A DNA stretch of 64,000 nt, taken from positions 150,944 through 214,943 of the forward strand of contig NZ_JAJSSH010000010.1 of assembly GCF_021403115.1 (NCBI RefSeq), written 5' to 3'. Position numbers and translations under genes: made by a program. Numbering within the stretch: the first letter of the stretch is position 1; each line of letters opens with the position of its first letter. Positions 50,902-60,227 of this stretch are shown in pieces. Origin of the DNA: Sphingobium sufflavum (GTDB lineage: Bacteria > Pseudomonadota > Alphaproteobacteria > Sphingomonadales > Sphingomonadaceae). The notes beneath the pieces were generated by a model. The model was not told where the DNA came from and did no database searches. It saw only the letters and a program-made list of their open reading frames with translations.

Positions 50902-52104
50902 ATGCAGGGACTGGAAGACAGAATAGCACCGCCTACCCGTTTCGCACGGGCGGCGGACCTGGCGCACGAACTGGCCGCTGCCAAATATGGGGCCGACGAT
51001 TTCGGGCCGGACGATTATCAGGAGGGGCTGCGGATCCTGCTACTCTCCATGGACTATGATCCCAGTTTTACGGAGCGAGGGCGAGCCATAGCGTGGGGAT
51101 CGGTGGTGAACACACTGGCGGCCCGCGCCCACGCCGTACGGGCGATGAAGGAACGGCCCGGCTTTGACGCGGTACCGATGCTGGCGCCGGTCATCATCAC
51201 CGGTATCCCCCGCACCGGCACGACCGCGCTGCACAAGTTGATGGCGGTCGACCCGCAGTTTCAGGGTTTGCAGGGCTGGCTGATGGACTCCCCCATGGTG
51301 CGTCCGCCGCGCGACACATGGGACGCGAACCCGCTGTTTCAGGATGCCGTCGCCCGGCTGGCGGAACGCTATGCCGCGACGCCGGACAAGTTTGCCGCCC
51401 ATGCCATGGCGTCGGAGGAGGTGGACGAGTGCCTGGGACTGCTGCGGCAGGGTTTCGTCTCCAACCTGTGGAATTGCGGATGGTCCGCGCCCAGCTATGA
51501 CCTGTGGTGGCAGAATCAGAGCGAATTGGCCTCCTACCGATGGTTGCGCAGCCTGTATCAGTTGATCGGGGCGGATGCGCCAGACAAGAGGTGGCTGCTC
51601 AAGAATCCCGGCCATGTCGACAATCTGGACATCGTCTTTGCCATCTTCCCCGACGCGAAGGTGGTGCTGACCCACCGCGACCCGGCCAAGGCGGTGCCTT
51701 CGCTTTGCTCGCTGCTGATGCGCGGCCATGCGCTGATGGAGGATAGCCCGGCGGCGTTGCGCGCACCGATCATGGGCATGCGCGAGACCGAGAAATGGGC
51801 GCGGGCCATCCGCCGGTCGGAGGCGGTGAGGGCGACCCATGGTGCGCAGATCCTCGATGTGGTGCAAGGCGACCTTCACCGCGACCCGATGACGGTCATC
51901 GACCGCATCTATGGCTTTGCCGGGTTGGACCTGTCGGAGCCTGTCCGCGCCGCCATGGCCGAGCGCATCGCCGCCGACCCGGAATCCGCCCATGGCGCAC
52001 ATCGCTATTCCGTCGGGGATTTCGGCCTGACGGAGGGAGCGATCCGGGAGCGGTTCGGCGATTATGTCGAACGGTTCGGCCTGCGGGAAGGAAAGACAGC
52101 ATGA
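50902..52104 (+). CDS. Sulfotransferase family protein
   Basis: This 400-aa protein has the PAPS-binding P-loop-like motif ITGIPRTGTTALHKLMAVDP (around residue 98). A 3'-phosphate-binding region appears later (FPDAKVVLTHRDPAKAVPSL), typical of the Sulfotransfer_3 group. It would move sulfate from PAPS onto a hydroxyl of a small molecule or glycan. In the cluster context the acceptor is probably the same compound handled by the dehydrogenases (inference). The stop overlaps the next ATG by 4 nt. Confidence 0.85.
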   Translation: MQGLEDRIAPPTRFARAADLAHELAAAKYGADDFGPDDYQEGLRILLLSMDYDPSFTERGRAIAWGSVVNTLAARAHAVRAMKERPGFDAVPMLAPVIITGIPRTGTTALHKLMAVDPQFQGLQGWLMDSPMVRPPRDTWDANPLFQDAVARLAERYAATPDKFAAHAMASEEVDECLGLLRQGFVSNLWNCGWSAPSYDLWWQNQSELASYRWLRSLYQLIGADAPDKRWLLKNPGHVDNLDIVFAIFPDAKVVLTHRDPAKAVPSLCSLLMRGHALMEDSPAALRAPIMGMRETEKWARAIRRSEAVRATHGAQILDVVQGDLHRDPMTVIDRIYGFAGLDLSEPVRAAMAERIAADPESAHGAHRYSVGDFGLTEGAIRERFGDYVERFGLREGKTA

Positions 52105-53096
52105 AGGGGGCCTGGTATCCGGGGCAGGGTAGGCCCATCCTCATCGAGAATTTTCCCGATCCTGAACCCAGCCCCGGCGAATTGCTGATCCGGGTCCATC
52201 GCTGCGGCATCTGCGGGACCGACCTGTCGATGACCAAAGGGGAGGCGTGGGACTATGGTCCCGGCCAGTTCGGCCATGAATATGCGGGCGAGGTTGTGGC
52301 GCTGGGCCGCGATGTGGAGGGGTATCGTGTCGGTGACAGGATCGCGGTGCTGCCGTCGCTGAGTTGCGATCCGTGCAGTGGCGCCCATGGCAATCATGTG
52401 CTGTGCCGTCATCAGGGCGGGGTGACGCAGGGCTTTGCTGAACTGGCGCGGGTGCCCGCCCGCGTGGCGGTAAAGCTACCCGACACGCTGTCACTGGCCG
52501 ACGGGGCGCTGATCGAGCCTATGGCGATCAGCCTCTATGGCGTGCGCCTGTCGCGCATCACGCCCGGCGACCGTGTGCTGGTGCTGGGCGGCGGCACGGT
52601 GGCCCTCTATGCCATCTATTGGGCGCGACGGCTGGGCGCGGGGCGCATCGTCGCCATGTCCCGGTCGGAGCGGCGACGCGACCTGTCGCTGCACATGGGG
52701 GCAGACGCCTTCATCCCCTATGGCGATGGGGAGGTCGGCGCGGTGGCAGAGGCGTTGGGTGGCCCGCCCGTTCTGGTTTATGAGTGTGTCGGCAGTCCGG
52801 GCATGTTGGGTAAGGCGCTGAGCCATGTCGGGTTGTTTGGGCGGATAGTCTCGCTGGGCTTCTGCACCAGTCCCGATCCTGTGATGCCCGCCATGGCGTC
52901 CTATAAATGCGCGACCATGCAGTTTGTCGTAGGCTATGCGATGCGCGATTTCCTCTATGTCGCGGATCAGATGGACAAGGGACATGCCGACCCAAAGGCG
53001 CTGATCAGCAACGATATTCCTCTGTCCGCAATGCCCGCCATGTTCGAAAAACTGCGCGGTCCCAATGCGGAGAGCAAGGTGCATGTGCTGCTTTAG
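52101..53096 (+). CDS. Zinc-type medium-chain dehydrogenase
   Basis: This 331-aa MDR-family oxidoreductase has catalytic zinc ligands suggested by HRCGICGTDLS (Cys) and GQFGHEYAGEV (His-Glu). The nucleotide-binding motif is VLVLGGGTVALYAIYWARRLGAG near residue 160. The structural-zinc lobe keeps only CDPC and a later Cys (VLC), so the usual four-cysteine site is incomplete. It resembles threonine/sorbitol-dehydrogenase-like enzymes acting on polyols or hydroxyacids. It is coupled to the sulfotransferase gene by an ATGA overlap. Confidence 0.85.
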   Translation: MKGAWYPGQGRPILIENFPDPEPSPGELLIRVHRCGICGTDLSMTKGEAWDYGPGQFGHEYAGEVVALGRDVEGYRVGDRIAVLPSLSCDPCSGAHGNHVLCRHQGGVTQGFAELARVPARVAVKLPDTLSLADGALIEPMAISLYGVRLSRITPGDRVLVLGGGTVALYAIYWARRLGAGRIVAMSRSERRRDLSLHMGADAFIPYGDGEVGAVAEALGGPPVLVYECVGSPGMLGKALSHVGLFGRIVSLGFCTSPDPVMPAMASYKCATMQFVVGYAMRDFLYVADQMDKGHADPKALISNDIPLSAMPAMFEKLRGPNAESKVHVLL

Positions 53097-53117
53097 CGGC
53101 AACGGAGGGAGCGGGTG

Positions 53118-53756
53118 ATGGGACGACACAGGCTGGGCACCACCTGCCATCCGTTCGAGCCGGACGGTCCGGGCGCGGCGTCAGTGCGGGCGCGGGCATT
53201 GGGGTTCGATCATGTTGATGTGATGCTGGGCGTGGACCCGGCGACGCTGGCGCTGCCCATCGGCATCGCCATCGCTGCGCCGATCCCGGTCGCGGGATGG
53301 ACCATGTGTCCGGCCTTTGCGCAGGGCGAGGGGCAATGGGACGCTTGTGTGGCGGCGTTTCGCGCGGCGCCGGGCTGTCTGCTGGAACCTCTGGCCGGGA
53401 GTGTGGTGGATAGTATCGCGAGCGTGCGCGCGATGCTGGCGGCGGTGCCGGGGCTGCGGCTGGCTGTCGATACCGGGCATGTCGCGGGCTGGGGGGAGGA
53501 TCCGCTGATCCTGCTGGAGCATGCTGCCCATGTCCAGTTACGGCAGGGTGGCGGCGGGCAACCGCAGTTGCGCCTTGATGATCCGGCAGGGGCGGTCGAT
53601 TTTGCGGCGGTGCTGGGGCGGCTCGACGCTATTGGTTATGATGGGGCGCTGACGATAGAATATTTCGACCGACCGGCGTTCGGCATGCCCTTTGCCGATT
53701 GCCATGACGCGACGGTGGAACTGGCCCTCCATGTGCGGGGCCTGATGGGGGAGTGA
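53118..53756 (+). CDS. Xylose-isomerase-like TIM-barrel protein
   Basis: This 212-aa protein has the pattern of AP-endonuclease-2/sugar-phosphate isomerase barrels. An early strand has GFDHVDVML, then LRLAVDTGHVAGWGEDP carries the metal-binding Asp-X-X-His. A final strand YDGALTIEYFDRP supplies the Glu. It is short for the family (usually 250-300 aa), because the barrel seems trimmed between strands 2 and 4. ATG 53118 is taken over the adjacent GTG. It is the last gene of the cluster and the likely carbohydrate or hydroxyketone isomerase. Confidence 0.7.
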   Translation: MGRHRLGTTCHPFEPDGPGAASVRARALGFDHVDVMLGVDPATLALPIGIAIAAPIPVAGWTMCPAFAQGEGQWDACVAAFRAAPGCLLEPLAGSVVDSIASVRAMLAAVPGLRLAVDTGHVAGWGEDPLILLEHAAHVQLRQGGGGQPQLRLDDPAGAVDFAAVLGRLDAIGYDGALTIEYFDRPAFGMPFADCHDATVELALHVRGLMGE

Positions 53757-53867
53757 CAGACGCGCAGTGCGTGATGGTCTGTGGCCATGCACAGAGAGTC
53801 TGTCCTGTTTCGTGGCGGACCCCGGCCCGCAACATTAGCCGGAGTGACCGGAACAGATCATAGCTCT

Positions 53868-53904
53868 TCCCCTTCACCCCGACGCCAAGGCCCGGTGAAG
53901 GGGA
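53868..53904 (-). terminator. Hairpin downstream of gyrA
   Basis: An 11-bp perfect inverted repeat TCCCCTTCACC/GGTGAAGGGGA with a 15-nt loop lies 9 nt beyond the gyrA stop. It lacks a T-tract on either strand, so termination is only probable. Confidence 0.45.
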
Positions 53905-53913
53905 GGATATGCA

Positions 53914-56643
53914 TCAGCCTTCGCTGTCCCCAGCCGTAGCACCGCCTTCGGACGTCGCTTTGCTTTCCGTGACGACTTCGGCGTCGTCTTCGCTGCTCTC
54001 GCCGATCTTGGCGGCGCTCACCACATGCTCATTATCAGCCACGTCGAACAGGCGCACGCCCGCCGATCCGCGGCCGATCACGCGCAGGCTGTCCAGTCCT
54101 ATGCGGATGAGCTTCGCCTGATCCGTCACCAGCATCAACTGGTCGCCGCGCGTCGCGGGGAAGGAGCCGACGACAAGGCCGTTGCGGGCGATATTGTCGA
54201 TGTTCGTGATGCCCTGACCACCGCGATTGGTACGCCGATATTCATAGGCGGACGACAGCTTGCCATAGCCATTGGCGCAGATGGTGAGGATGAACTCCTC
54301 GCGCTTGACCATGTCGTCGAAACGCTCCGCCTCCAGCGAGGGTTCGCCTTCGCGGTCGGGCTTCCAAGGGGCGAAGCGCAGATAATCCTCGCGCTCTTCC
54401 GACGTGGTTCCGATGCGGTGAAGGATGGAGAGGGAGATGACCTCGTCCCCGTCCTTCAGGCTCATGCCGCGCACGCCGGTCGAGTTGCGGCTCTGGAACT
54501 CGCGCACATCGTCGGCCTGGAAGCGGATCGCCCGGCCCTTGCGGGTCGCGAGCAATACATCGTCCTCATGGCTGAGCAGGGCCACGCTGATCAACCTGTC
54601 GTCCGCGTCGTCGCCCTCGAACTTCATGGCGATCTTGCCGTTCGACGGGATGTTGGCGAAGGCGTCCATGCTGTTGCGGCGGACATTGCCCTTGGCCGTG
54701 GCGAACATGACGTGCAGGTCTTTCCACTCCGCCTCATCCTGCGGCAGGGCAAGGACGGTCTGGATGGTTTCTCCCTCCGCCAGCGGCAGGATGTTGACCA
54801 TCGGCCGCCCGCGCGTGGCGGGGCCACCTTCGGGCAGGCGCCAGACCTTCAGGCGGTAAACCTTGCCATGGGTGGAGAAGAACAGGACCGGATTGTGGGT
54901 GGAGGTGACGAACATCTCCGTCACGACATCCTCATCCTTGGTCGCCATGCCTGCGCGGCCCTTGCCACCGCGGTTCTGCGCGCGGAAACTGTCGAGCGTG
55001 GTGCGCTTGATATAGCCGGCCATGGTCACGGTGACGACCATGTCCTCGCGCTCGATCAGATCCTCGTCCTCGATGCCGTCGGCGGCAGGGGCGATGGTGG
55101 ATTTGCGGGGGGTGGCGAACTCGTTCTCGATCGCGTCGAATTCCTCGCGCATGATCTCGAACAGGCGCACGCGGCTGCCCAGGATCGCGAGGAAACCCTC
55201 GATGGCGGTGGCCAGTTCCGACAACTCGCCACCGATCTCGTCCCGGCCCAGTGCGGTCAGGCGATGCAGGCGCAGATCGAGGATGGCGCGAACCTGAACC
55301 TCAGTCAGCTTGTAGATGCCGCCCGCGATGGTCGCCTCATCCGCTTCGATCAAGCGCACATAGGGGGCGATCTCGCTCGCATCCCATTCGCGCGCCATCA
55401 ACCGCTCGCGCGCTTCCGCCGGGCTGGACGAACCCCGGATGATCTTCACCACCTCGTCCAGATTGGCGACGGCGATGACGAGGCCCAGCAAGATGTGGGC
55501 GCGCTCGCGGGCCTTGGCCAGTTCGAACTTGGTGCGGCGGGTGATGACCTCTTCACGGAAGCGGACGAACGCCTCGATGATGTCGCGCAGGTTGAGCAGT
55601 TCGGGGCGGCCGCTGCGAATCGCCAGCATGTTGGCGGGGAAGCTCGACTGCGCCGGGGTGTGCCGCCACAACTGGTTCAGCACCACTTCCGGCGTGGCGT
55701 CGCGCTTCAGTTCGATGACGATGCGGACGCCGTCGCGGTTCGACTCGTCGCGAATGTCGGAGATGCCCTCGATCCGGCGGTCCTTGGCGGCCTCCGCGAT
55801 CTTCTCCACCAGACCGGACTTGCCGACCTGGAAGGGGATTTCGGTCAGTACGATGGATTCGCGGTCGCCGCGGGCTTTCTCGATCACATGGCGCGAGCGC
55901 ATAATGACGGAGCCGCGCCCGGTGTGATAGGCGTTGCGTGCGCCGCCCTGACCCAGGATCAGCGCGCCGGTCGGGAAATCGGGCGCGGGCACGATCTCCA
56001 TCAATTCCTCGATGGTGATGGCGCCATTGTCCATATACGCCTTGCAGGCGCGCAGCACTTCGCCAAGATTGTGTGGCGGGATGTTGGTCGCCATGCCCAC
56101 CGCGATGCCGCCCGCGCCATTGACCAGCAGGTTGGGGAAGCGTGCGGGCAGAACCTGCGGCTCGCTCTCCGACCCGTCATAGTTGGGCGTGAAGTTGACC
56201 GTATCCTTGTCGATGTCGTCGAGCAGGCCGACTGACGTGACCTTGGCCAGACGCGCCTCGGTATAGCGCATCGCCGCCGGTGCGTCGGGGTCCATGGAGC
56301 CGAAGTTGCCCTGACCATCCATCAGCGGCACGCGCAGCGACCAGTCCTGGGTCATGCGCGCCAGCGCGTCATAGATGGAACTGTCGCCGTGCGGATGATA
56401 TTTACCCATCACGTCACCGACGATACGCGCCGATTTGCGGTATGGCCGGTTCCAGGTGAAGTTCATTTCATGCGCGCCGTACAGGATGCGGCGGTGCACG
56501 GGCTTTAGGCCGTCGCGCACATCCGGCAACGCGCGGGCAACGATCACCGACATGGCGTAGTCGAGATAGCTCGACTTCATCTCATCGACGATGTTGATGG
56601 GGCTGATGTCCGATGGATCGGCGAGGGCAACGGTGTCGCTCAA
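53914..56643 (-). CDS. gyrA: DNA gyrase subunit A
   Basis: This 909-aa subunit cleaves and rejoins DNA in the gyrase reaction. It begins with the winged-helix DNA-binding domain. The quinolone-resistance region reads [17 protein letters not shown], so the residues equivalent to E. coli Ser83 and Asp87 are the sensitive Ser and Asp. The catalytic Tyr follows in AMRYTEARL. The C-terminal pinwheel has the GyrA box QNRGGKG, required for negative supercoiling. The acidic tail is Glu/Asp/Ser-rich. Confidence 0.97.
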   Translation of the reverse strand: MSDTVALADPSDISPINIVDEMKSSYLDYAMSVIVARALPDVRDGLKPVHRRILYGAHEMNFTWNRPYRKSARIVGDVMGKYHPHGDSSIYDALARMTQDWSLRVPLMDGQGNFGSMDPDAPAAMRYTEARLAKVTSVGLLDDIDKDTVNFTPNYDGSESEPQVLPARFPNLLVNGAGGIAVGMATNIPPHNLGEVLRACKAYMDNGAITIEELMEIVPAPDFPTGALILGQGGARNAYHTGRGSVIMRSRHVIEKARGDRESIVLTEIPFQVGKSGLVEKIAEAAKDRRIEGISDIRDESNRDGVRIVIELKRDATPEVVLNQLWRHTPAQSSFPANMLAIRSGRPELLNLRDIIEAFVRFREEVITRRTKFELAKARERAHILLGLVIAVANLDEVVKIIRGSSSPAEARERLMAREWDASEIAPYVRLIEADEATIAGGIYKLTEVQVRAILDLRLHRLTALGRDEIGGELSELATAIEGFLAILGSRVRLFEIMREEFDAIENEFATPRKSTIAPAADGIEDEDLIEREDMVVTVTMAGYIKRTTLDSFRAQNRGGKGRAGMATKDEDVVTEMFVTSTHNPVLFFSTHGKVYRLKVWRLPEGGPATRGRPMVNILPLAEGETIQTVLALPQDEAEWKDLHVMFATAKGNVRRNSMDAFANIPSNGKIAMKFEGDDADDRLISVALLSHEDDVLLATRKGRAIRFQADDVREFQSRNSTGVRGMSLKDGDEVISLSILHRIGTTSEEREDYLRFAPWKPDREGEPSLEAERFDDMVKREEFILTICANGYGKLSSAYEYRRTNRGGQGITNIDNIARNGLVVGSFPATRGDQLMLVTDQAKLIRIGLDSLRVIGRGSAGVRLFDVADNEHVVSAAKIGESSEDDAEVVTESKATSEGGATAGDSEG

Positions 56644-56795
56644 GGCTCTACTCTTCTTGCTTTTCAGAAATATGTCCGGCTCAGAAAAGCCCTAGTGCGA
56701 CGGTCCTGCCAATGCTAGCCAAAAGCGTCAGCGGTGCATGTACCCCTTAAGTGCATGCTCTGCGGGGCGCGGTGTCATGTCCCCCATGACATTGG

Positions 56796-56820
56796 GGAAC
56801 ATGACCATTATAGCCGCGTT
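56796..56820 (+). promoter_or_regulatory. EcfG-type general stress promoter (GGAAC-N16-CGTT)
   Basis: GGAAC at 56796-56800 and CGTT at 56817-56820 are separated by exactly 16 nt, as in the csbD promoter at 5929. It lies about 83 nt before the first repeat-protein gene, in the gap between it and gyrA. Confidence 0.7.
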
Positions 56821-56902
56821 CAAACGCCGTTCACGCGGCCTTCCCTAGGTCCGTTACCATCGCGGCACGCTGATAAGTGATGCAATTGATTGGAGATGCC
56901 TG

Positions 56903-58192
56903 ATGCGTTTGAAGTCTGCCCTGGCCCTTGGGCTGATGGTGCCGCTCGGTGGCGCGGTCCTGCTGGCCGCCCCTGCCAATGCCGCAAAGAAGGAAGAGCA
57001 GGCCGCCGCGCCGTCGCTCAAGCCTAGCCCGGCCTTCGTGAAAGTCTATGTCGAGGCGGACAAGGCGCTGAAGGCAAAGGATTTCGCCACCGCCCAGACG
57101 CAGATTACCGCTGCGGAAGCGGCCGCGACCACGCCCGACGACAAATATCTTACCGGTTCGCTCTGGCTGAACCTGGGCCTTGGCCAGCAGAATGAGGCGA
57201 CGCAGCGCAAGGGCATCGAGCAGATGCTGGCGAGCGGCAAGGCCGGTCAGGCCGATGTCGCCAAGTTCAGCTTCTTTGCCGGGCAGTTCGCGCTCAAGGC
57301 CAAGGATTATGATCCTGCGGTCAAATATTTCAACGACTCGATCACCGCCGGTTATCCCGGTTCGTCCGCGCATGTGATGCTGGCGGAGACCTATTTCGGC
57401 AAGGCGTACCAGAATGTCGCTGGCAACCAGTTGAACCCGGCGGGCAAGCAACTCGCCATCCAGGGTCTCGGTGCTCTGAAGAAGGCGATCGAGGTGCAGG
57501 CCGCAGCCGGTCAGCCGGTCGAGGGTGGATGGTATACGCGCGGTTTCCAGATGTCCGCGCTGGCGTCCGCGCCCGACGCGGCCTTCTGGTCCAGCCAGGC
57601 GCTCAAGACCGATCCCAAGCCGGAGAACTGGCGGATCGCGCTGCGCACCTATCAGGATGGGCACAAGACGATGACGCGGGACGAGAACCTCGACCTGCTG
57701 CGCCTCATGCAGGCGACTGGCGCGCTCAAGGAGGCCTATAGCTATGGCGAATATGTCGACGCCGCGATGAAGGGCGGCCTGTTCGGCGAAGCCAAGTCGG
57801 TGATCGAGGGCGGTCGTGCATCGGGCAATCTGGGCGCGAGCCAGTTGGCCGACGTCTATCAGGTCGCGTCGAACGGCATCGCCAGCGACAAGGCGTCGCT
57901 GCCCGCGTCGGAGGCTTCCGCCGCCAAGGCCGCCAATGGCCGCCTCGCCTCGTCCACGGCCAGCGCCTATTATGGCTATGGCAATTATGCCAAGGCCATC
58001 ACCCTCTATCGGCTGGCCCTCCAGAAGGGCGGCGTCGACGCGAACGAGGTGAACACCCGTCTCGGCATCGCGCTGCTCAAGTCGGGCGATGTCGCGGGCG
58101 CCAAGGCAGCATTTGCCACGGTGACGACGCCGGGCATCCGCAAGGATATTGCCGACCTATGGTCGGTGTGGCTCAGCTCGAAGGCGGCATGA
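56903..58192 (+). CDS. Secreted tetratricopeptide-like protein, paralogue 1
   Basis: This 429-aa protein has an N-terminal signal peptide (LALGLMVPLGGAVLLAAPANA). It is made of helical TPR-like repeats (AKDFATAQTQITAAEA, AKDYDPAVKYFND, GNYAKAITLYRLALQKGG). No enzyme motif is seen; it should lie in the periplasm as a scaffold. The C-terminus (ALQKGGVDANEVNTRLGIAL and following) is closely matched in the next gene. GGAG lies 6 nt before the ATG. The EcfG-type promoter upstream suggests stress induction. Confidence 0.75.
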   Translation: MRLKSALALGLMVPLGGAVLLAAPANAAKKEEQAAAPSLKPSPAFVKVYVEADKALKAKDFATAQTQITAAEAAATTPDDKYLTGSLWLNLGLGQQNEATQRKGIEQMLASGKAGQADVAKFSFFAGQFALKAKDYDPAVKYFNDSITAGYPGSSAHVMLAETYFGKAYQNVAGNQLNPAGKQLAIQGLGALKKAIEVQAAAGQPVEGGWYTRGFQMSALASAPDAAFWSSQALKTDPKPENWRIALRTYQDGHKTMTRDENLDLLRLMQATGALKEAYSYGEYVDAAMKGGLFGEAKSVIEGGRASGNLGASQLADVYQVASNGIASDKASLPASEASAAKAANGRLASSTASAYYGYGNYAKAITLYRLALQKGGVDANEVNTRLGIALLKSGDVAGAKAAFATVTTPGIRKDIADLWSVWLSSKAA

Positions 58193-58220
58193 CCCCATCG
58201 TGACAGGACAGGAAGAGGGA

Positions 58221-59465
58221 ATGAGGATGCAGGACAGCCATCGACGGCTGGGCGTAAAGGCTTTGGTCATGGCCGCAACGGTCATGACCGGTCTTTCCGG
58301 TCCGGTGCTGGCCGCACCCTATATGATGGACGATGCCTTCCGCGCCAGCGTGGAAGGCATCCAGTCCAGCCTGCAACAGGGCGACACCAACGGCGCCCAG
58401 TCACGGGCGCAGGCCCTTGTCAGCGCCGCCGACCAGCCGTTCGAGAAATATACGGCGGGCCAGTTGATGTTGCAGGCGGCGGTGGCGCGGGCCGACTATC
58501 GCTCGCAGCGGCTGGCGCTGACCACCATCCTCGATTCAGGGCAGGCGACGGCTGCGGAGGCCCCGCGCCTGCGCGCCATCGCGGGCACCCTCTCGGCGAT
58601 GCTGGGCGACCGCAAGGACGCCATCGCCCAGATCGATTATGCCAATGGTCAGGGCTATGCCACGACTGAAAGCCAGATCGCGCTGGCCGATGCCAAATTC
58701 CTGCGCAACGACGCCAATGGCGGCACGACCGCGCTGGACGAGGCCTTTGCCCTGCAAGCCAAGGCGGGCAAGCCGGTTGCGGCAAGCTGGTATGATCGGT
58801 CCATTTCGCTTGCCTATCGGGCGAAGCGGTTCGATCTGGTCGCCCGCTGGACGCAGGCGAAGCTAGCGGCCTATCCCAGCGCGCCCAACTGGCGCAGCGG
58901 CATCATCAACTATGTCGCGGGAGCGGGCACTGCGCCCGACCAGAGCGTCGACCTCTACCGCCTGATGGCGGCGACCGATGCGCTGGCCAGCGAACGGGAC
59001 TGGCTCGCCTATTCCTCCGTCGCGCTCCAGAAGGGGTCTGCGGCGGAAGGCAAGGCGGCGCTCGATACTGGGTTGAAGGCGGGGAGCCTCGATTCCATCG
59101 ACGCGGCGCTCCAGAAGGAGTTGATCGCGCTGCGCCCCAAGGCCGCCAAGGCACTGGCGGAGATACCGGCGCTGACCGCGAAGGCGAAGACCACCACGAC
59201 GGGCACAGCCGCGCTGGCCGCCGCCGATGCGCAGTTCGCGGCGGCATCCTATCCGGCAGCAGTGGAACTCTATCGGGCGGCCTTGGCCAAGGGCGGCATC
59301 GACGCCGACCGCGCCACGACCCGGCTCGGCGTCGCGCTGGCCCGGTCCGGCGATCTGGAGGGTGGCAAGGCGATGTTGGCCACGGTGAAGGACGGTGCAT
59401 GGGCACCGGTCGCGGGCTTCTGGACCGTGTGGGTCGATCGCAAGCTGGTCCGCAATCCGGCCTGA
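58221..59465 (+). CDS. Secreted tetratricopeptide-like protein, paralogue 2
   Basis: This 414-aa protein has a signal peptide (LVMAATVMTGLSGPVLAAP) and the same domain order as its neighbour. Its C-terminal part reads YRAALAKGGIDADRATTRLG against YRLALQKGGVDANEVNTRLG. Central repeats are also alignable (KPVAASWYDRSISLAYRAKR versus QPVEGGWYTRGFQMSALASA). It is therefore an old tandem duplicate. It starts 28 nt after paralogue 1 with AGGAAG upstream, so the two are one operon ended by a strong terminator. Confidence 0.75.
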   Translation: MRMQDSHRRLGVKALVMAATVMTGLSGPVLAAPYMMDDAFRASVEGIQSSLQQGDTNGAQSRAQALVSAADQPFEKYTAGQLMLQAAVARADYRSQRLALTTILDSGQATAAEAPRLRAIAGTLSAMLGDRKDAIAQIDYANGQGYATTESQIALADAKFLRNDANGGTTALDEAFALQAKAGKPVAASWYDRSISLAYRAKRFDLVARWTQAKLAAYPSAPNWRSGIINYVAGAGTAPDQSVDLYRLMAATDALASERDWLAYSSVALQKGSAAEGKAALDTGLKAGSLDSIDAALQKELIALRPKAAKALAEIPALTAKAKTTTTGTAALAAADAQFAAASYPAAVELYRAALAKGGIDADRATTRLGVALARSGDLEGGKAMLATVKDGAWAPVAGFWTVWVDRKLVRNPA

Positions 59466-59504
59466 AGGTCTGCGCTGGCTGTGATGCCCGATTTATTGTG
59501 AAGA

Positions 59505-59540
59505 TGCCCGGCCAGGCGCTGTCTGGCCGGGCATTTTATT
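59505..59540 (+). terminator. Intrinsic terminator after the repeat-protein pair
   Basis: An 11-bp perfect stem TGCCCGGCCAG/CTGGCCGGGCA with a 7-nt loop is followed by TTTTATT, 39 nt past the stop codon. Confidence 0.92.
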
Positions 59541-59584
59541 GTGTGAAAGGGTGAGAGCAGGGGGCAGGGCGGCTGCGTAGCTTC

Positions 59585-60067
59585 CTAACCTTCGCTGCCT
59601 GCCACGGGCACGCCGACCTGCGCCTTTGACGTGCGGATGGTCAGCGATGTCTTGACGCTCGCGACATTGGGCGCGGGGGTGAGTTGAGAGGTGAGGAACT
59701 GCTGAAAGCTTTGCAGGTCGCGCGCCACCACCTTCAGGATGAAGTCGATCTCGCCGTTCAGCATATGGCATTCGCGTACCTCTGGCAGGGTGGCGATATG
59801 GTCTTCGAACGCCCGCAGGTCGGCTTCCGCCTGGCTGCGTAGGCTGACCATCGCGAACACGGTGATGGTATAGCCCAGCGCCGCCGGGTCGATCTCCGCA
59901 TGATAGGCGCGGATGATACCGCGGTCCTCCAGCGCCTTTACTCGGCGCAGGCAGGGCGGGGCGGTCAGGCCGACATGGCGGGCAAGATCGACATTGGTCA
60001 TGCGCCCGTCACGCTGCAACGCCCCCAAAAGCTGCATGTCGATCGCATCGAGGGCGTGGCTGCTCAT
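59585..60067 (-). CDS. Lrp/AsnC-family transcriptional regulator
   Basis: This 160-aa regulator begins with an AsnC-type helix-turn-helix (LDAIDMQLLGALQRDGRMTNVDLARHVGL, read in parts). It then has the RAM ligand-binding domain with GYTITVFAMVSL and the CHMLNGEIDFILKVVARDL segment. Such proteins sense amino acids and bind as octamers. ATG 60067 is taken, with AGGAA about 12 nt upstream; a TTG seven codons earlier is less likely. It is divergent from the histidine-kinase-like gene and its targets are unknown. Confidence 0.92.
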   Translation of the reverse strand: MSSHALDAIDMQLLGALQRDGRMTNVDLARHVGLTAPPCLRRVKALEDRGIIRAYHAEIDPAALGYTITVFAMVSLRSQAEADLRAFEDHIATLPEVRECHMLNGEIDFILKVVARDLQSFQQFLTSQLTPAPNVASVKTSLTIRTSKAQVGVPVAGSEG

Positions 60068-60227
60068 GGTCGTGTAATTTCCTGCCAAATATAGGGGTCG
60101 TCCCTATAATATGATTTCGCGACATTCAATTGTCCCACAATGCAACGTCCCGAAATTTGCGGCTGGTCGCCCGCCATTATGCCTGCTTAAAGACGGGTTC
60201 ATAGACTGTGTTTTTTCAGGACGATGC

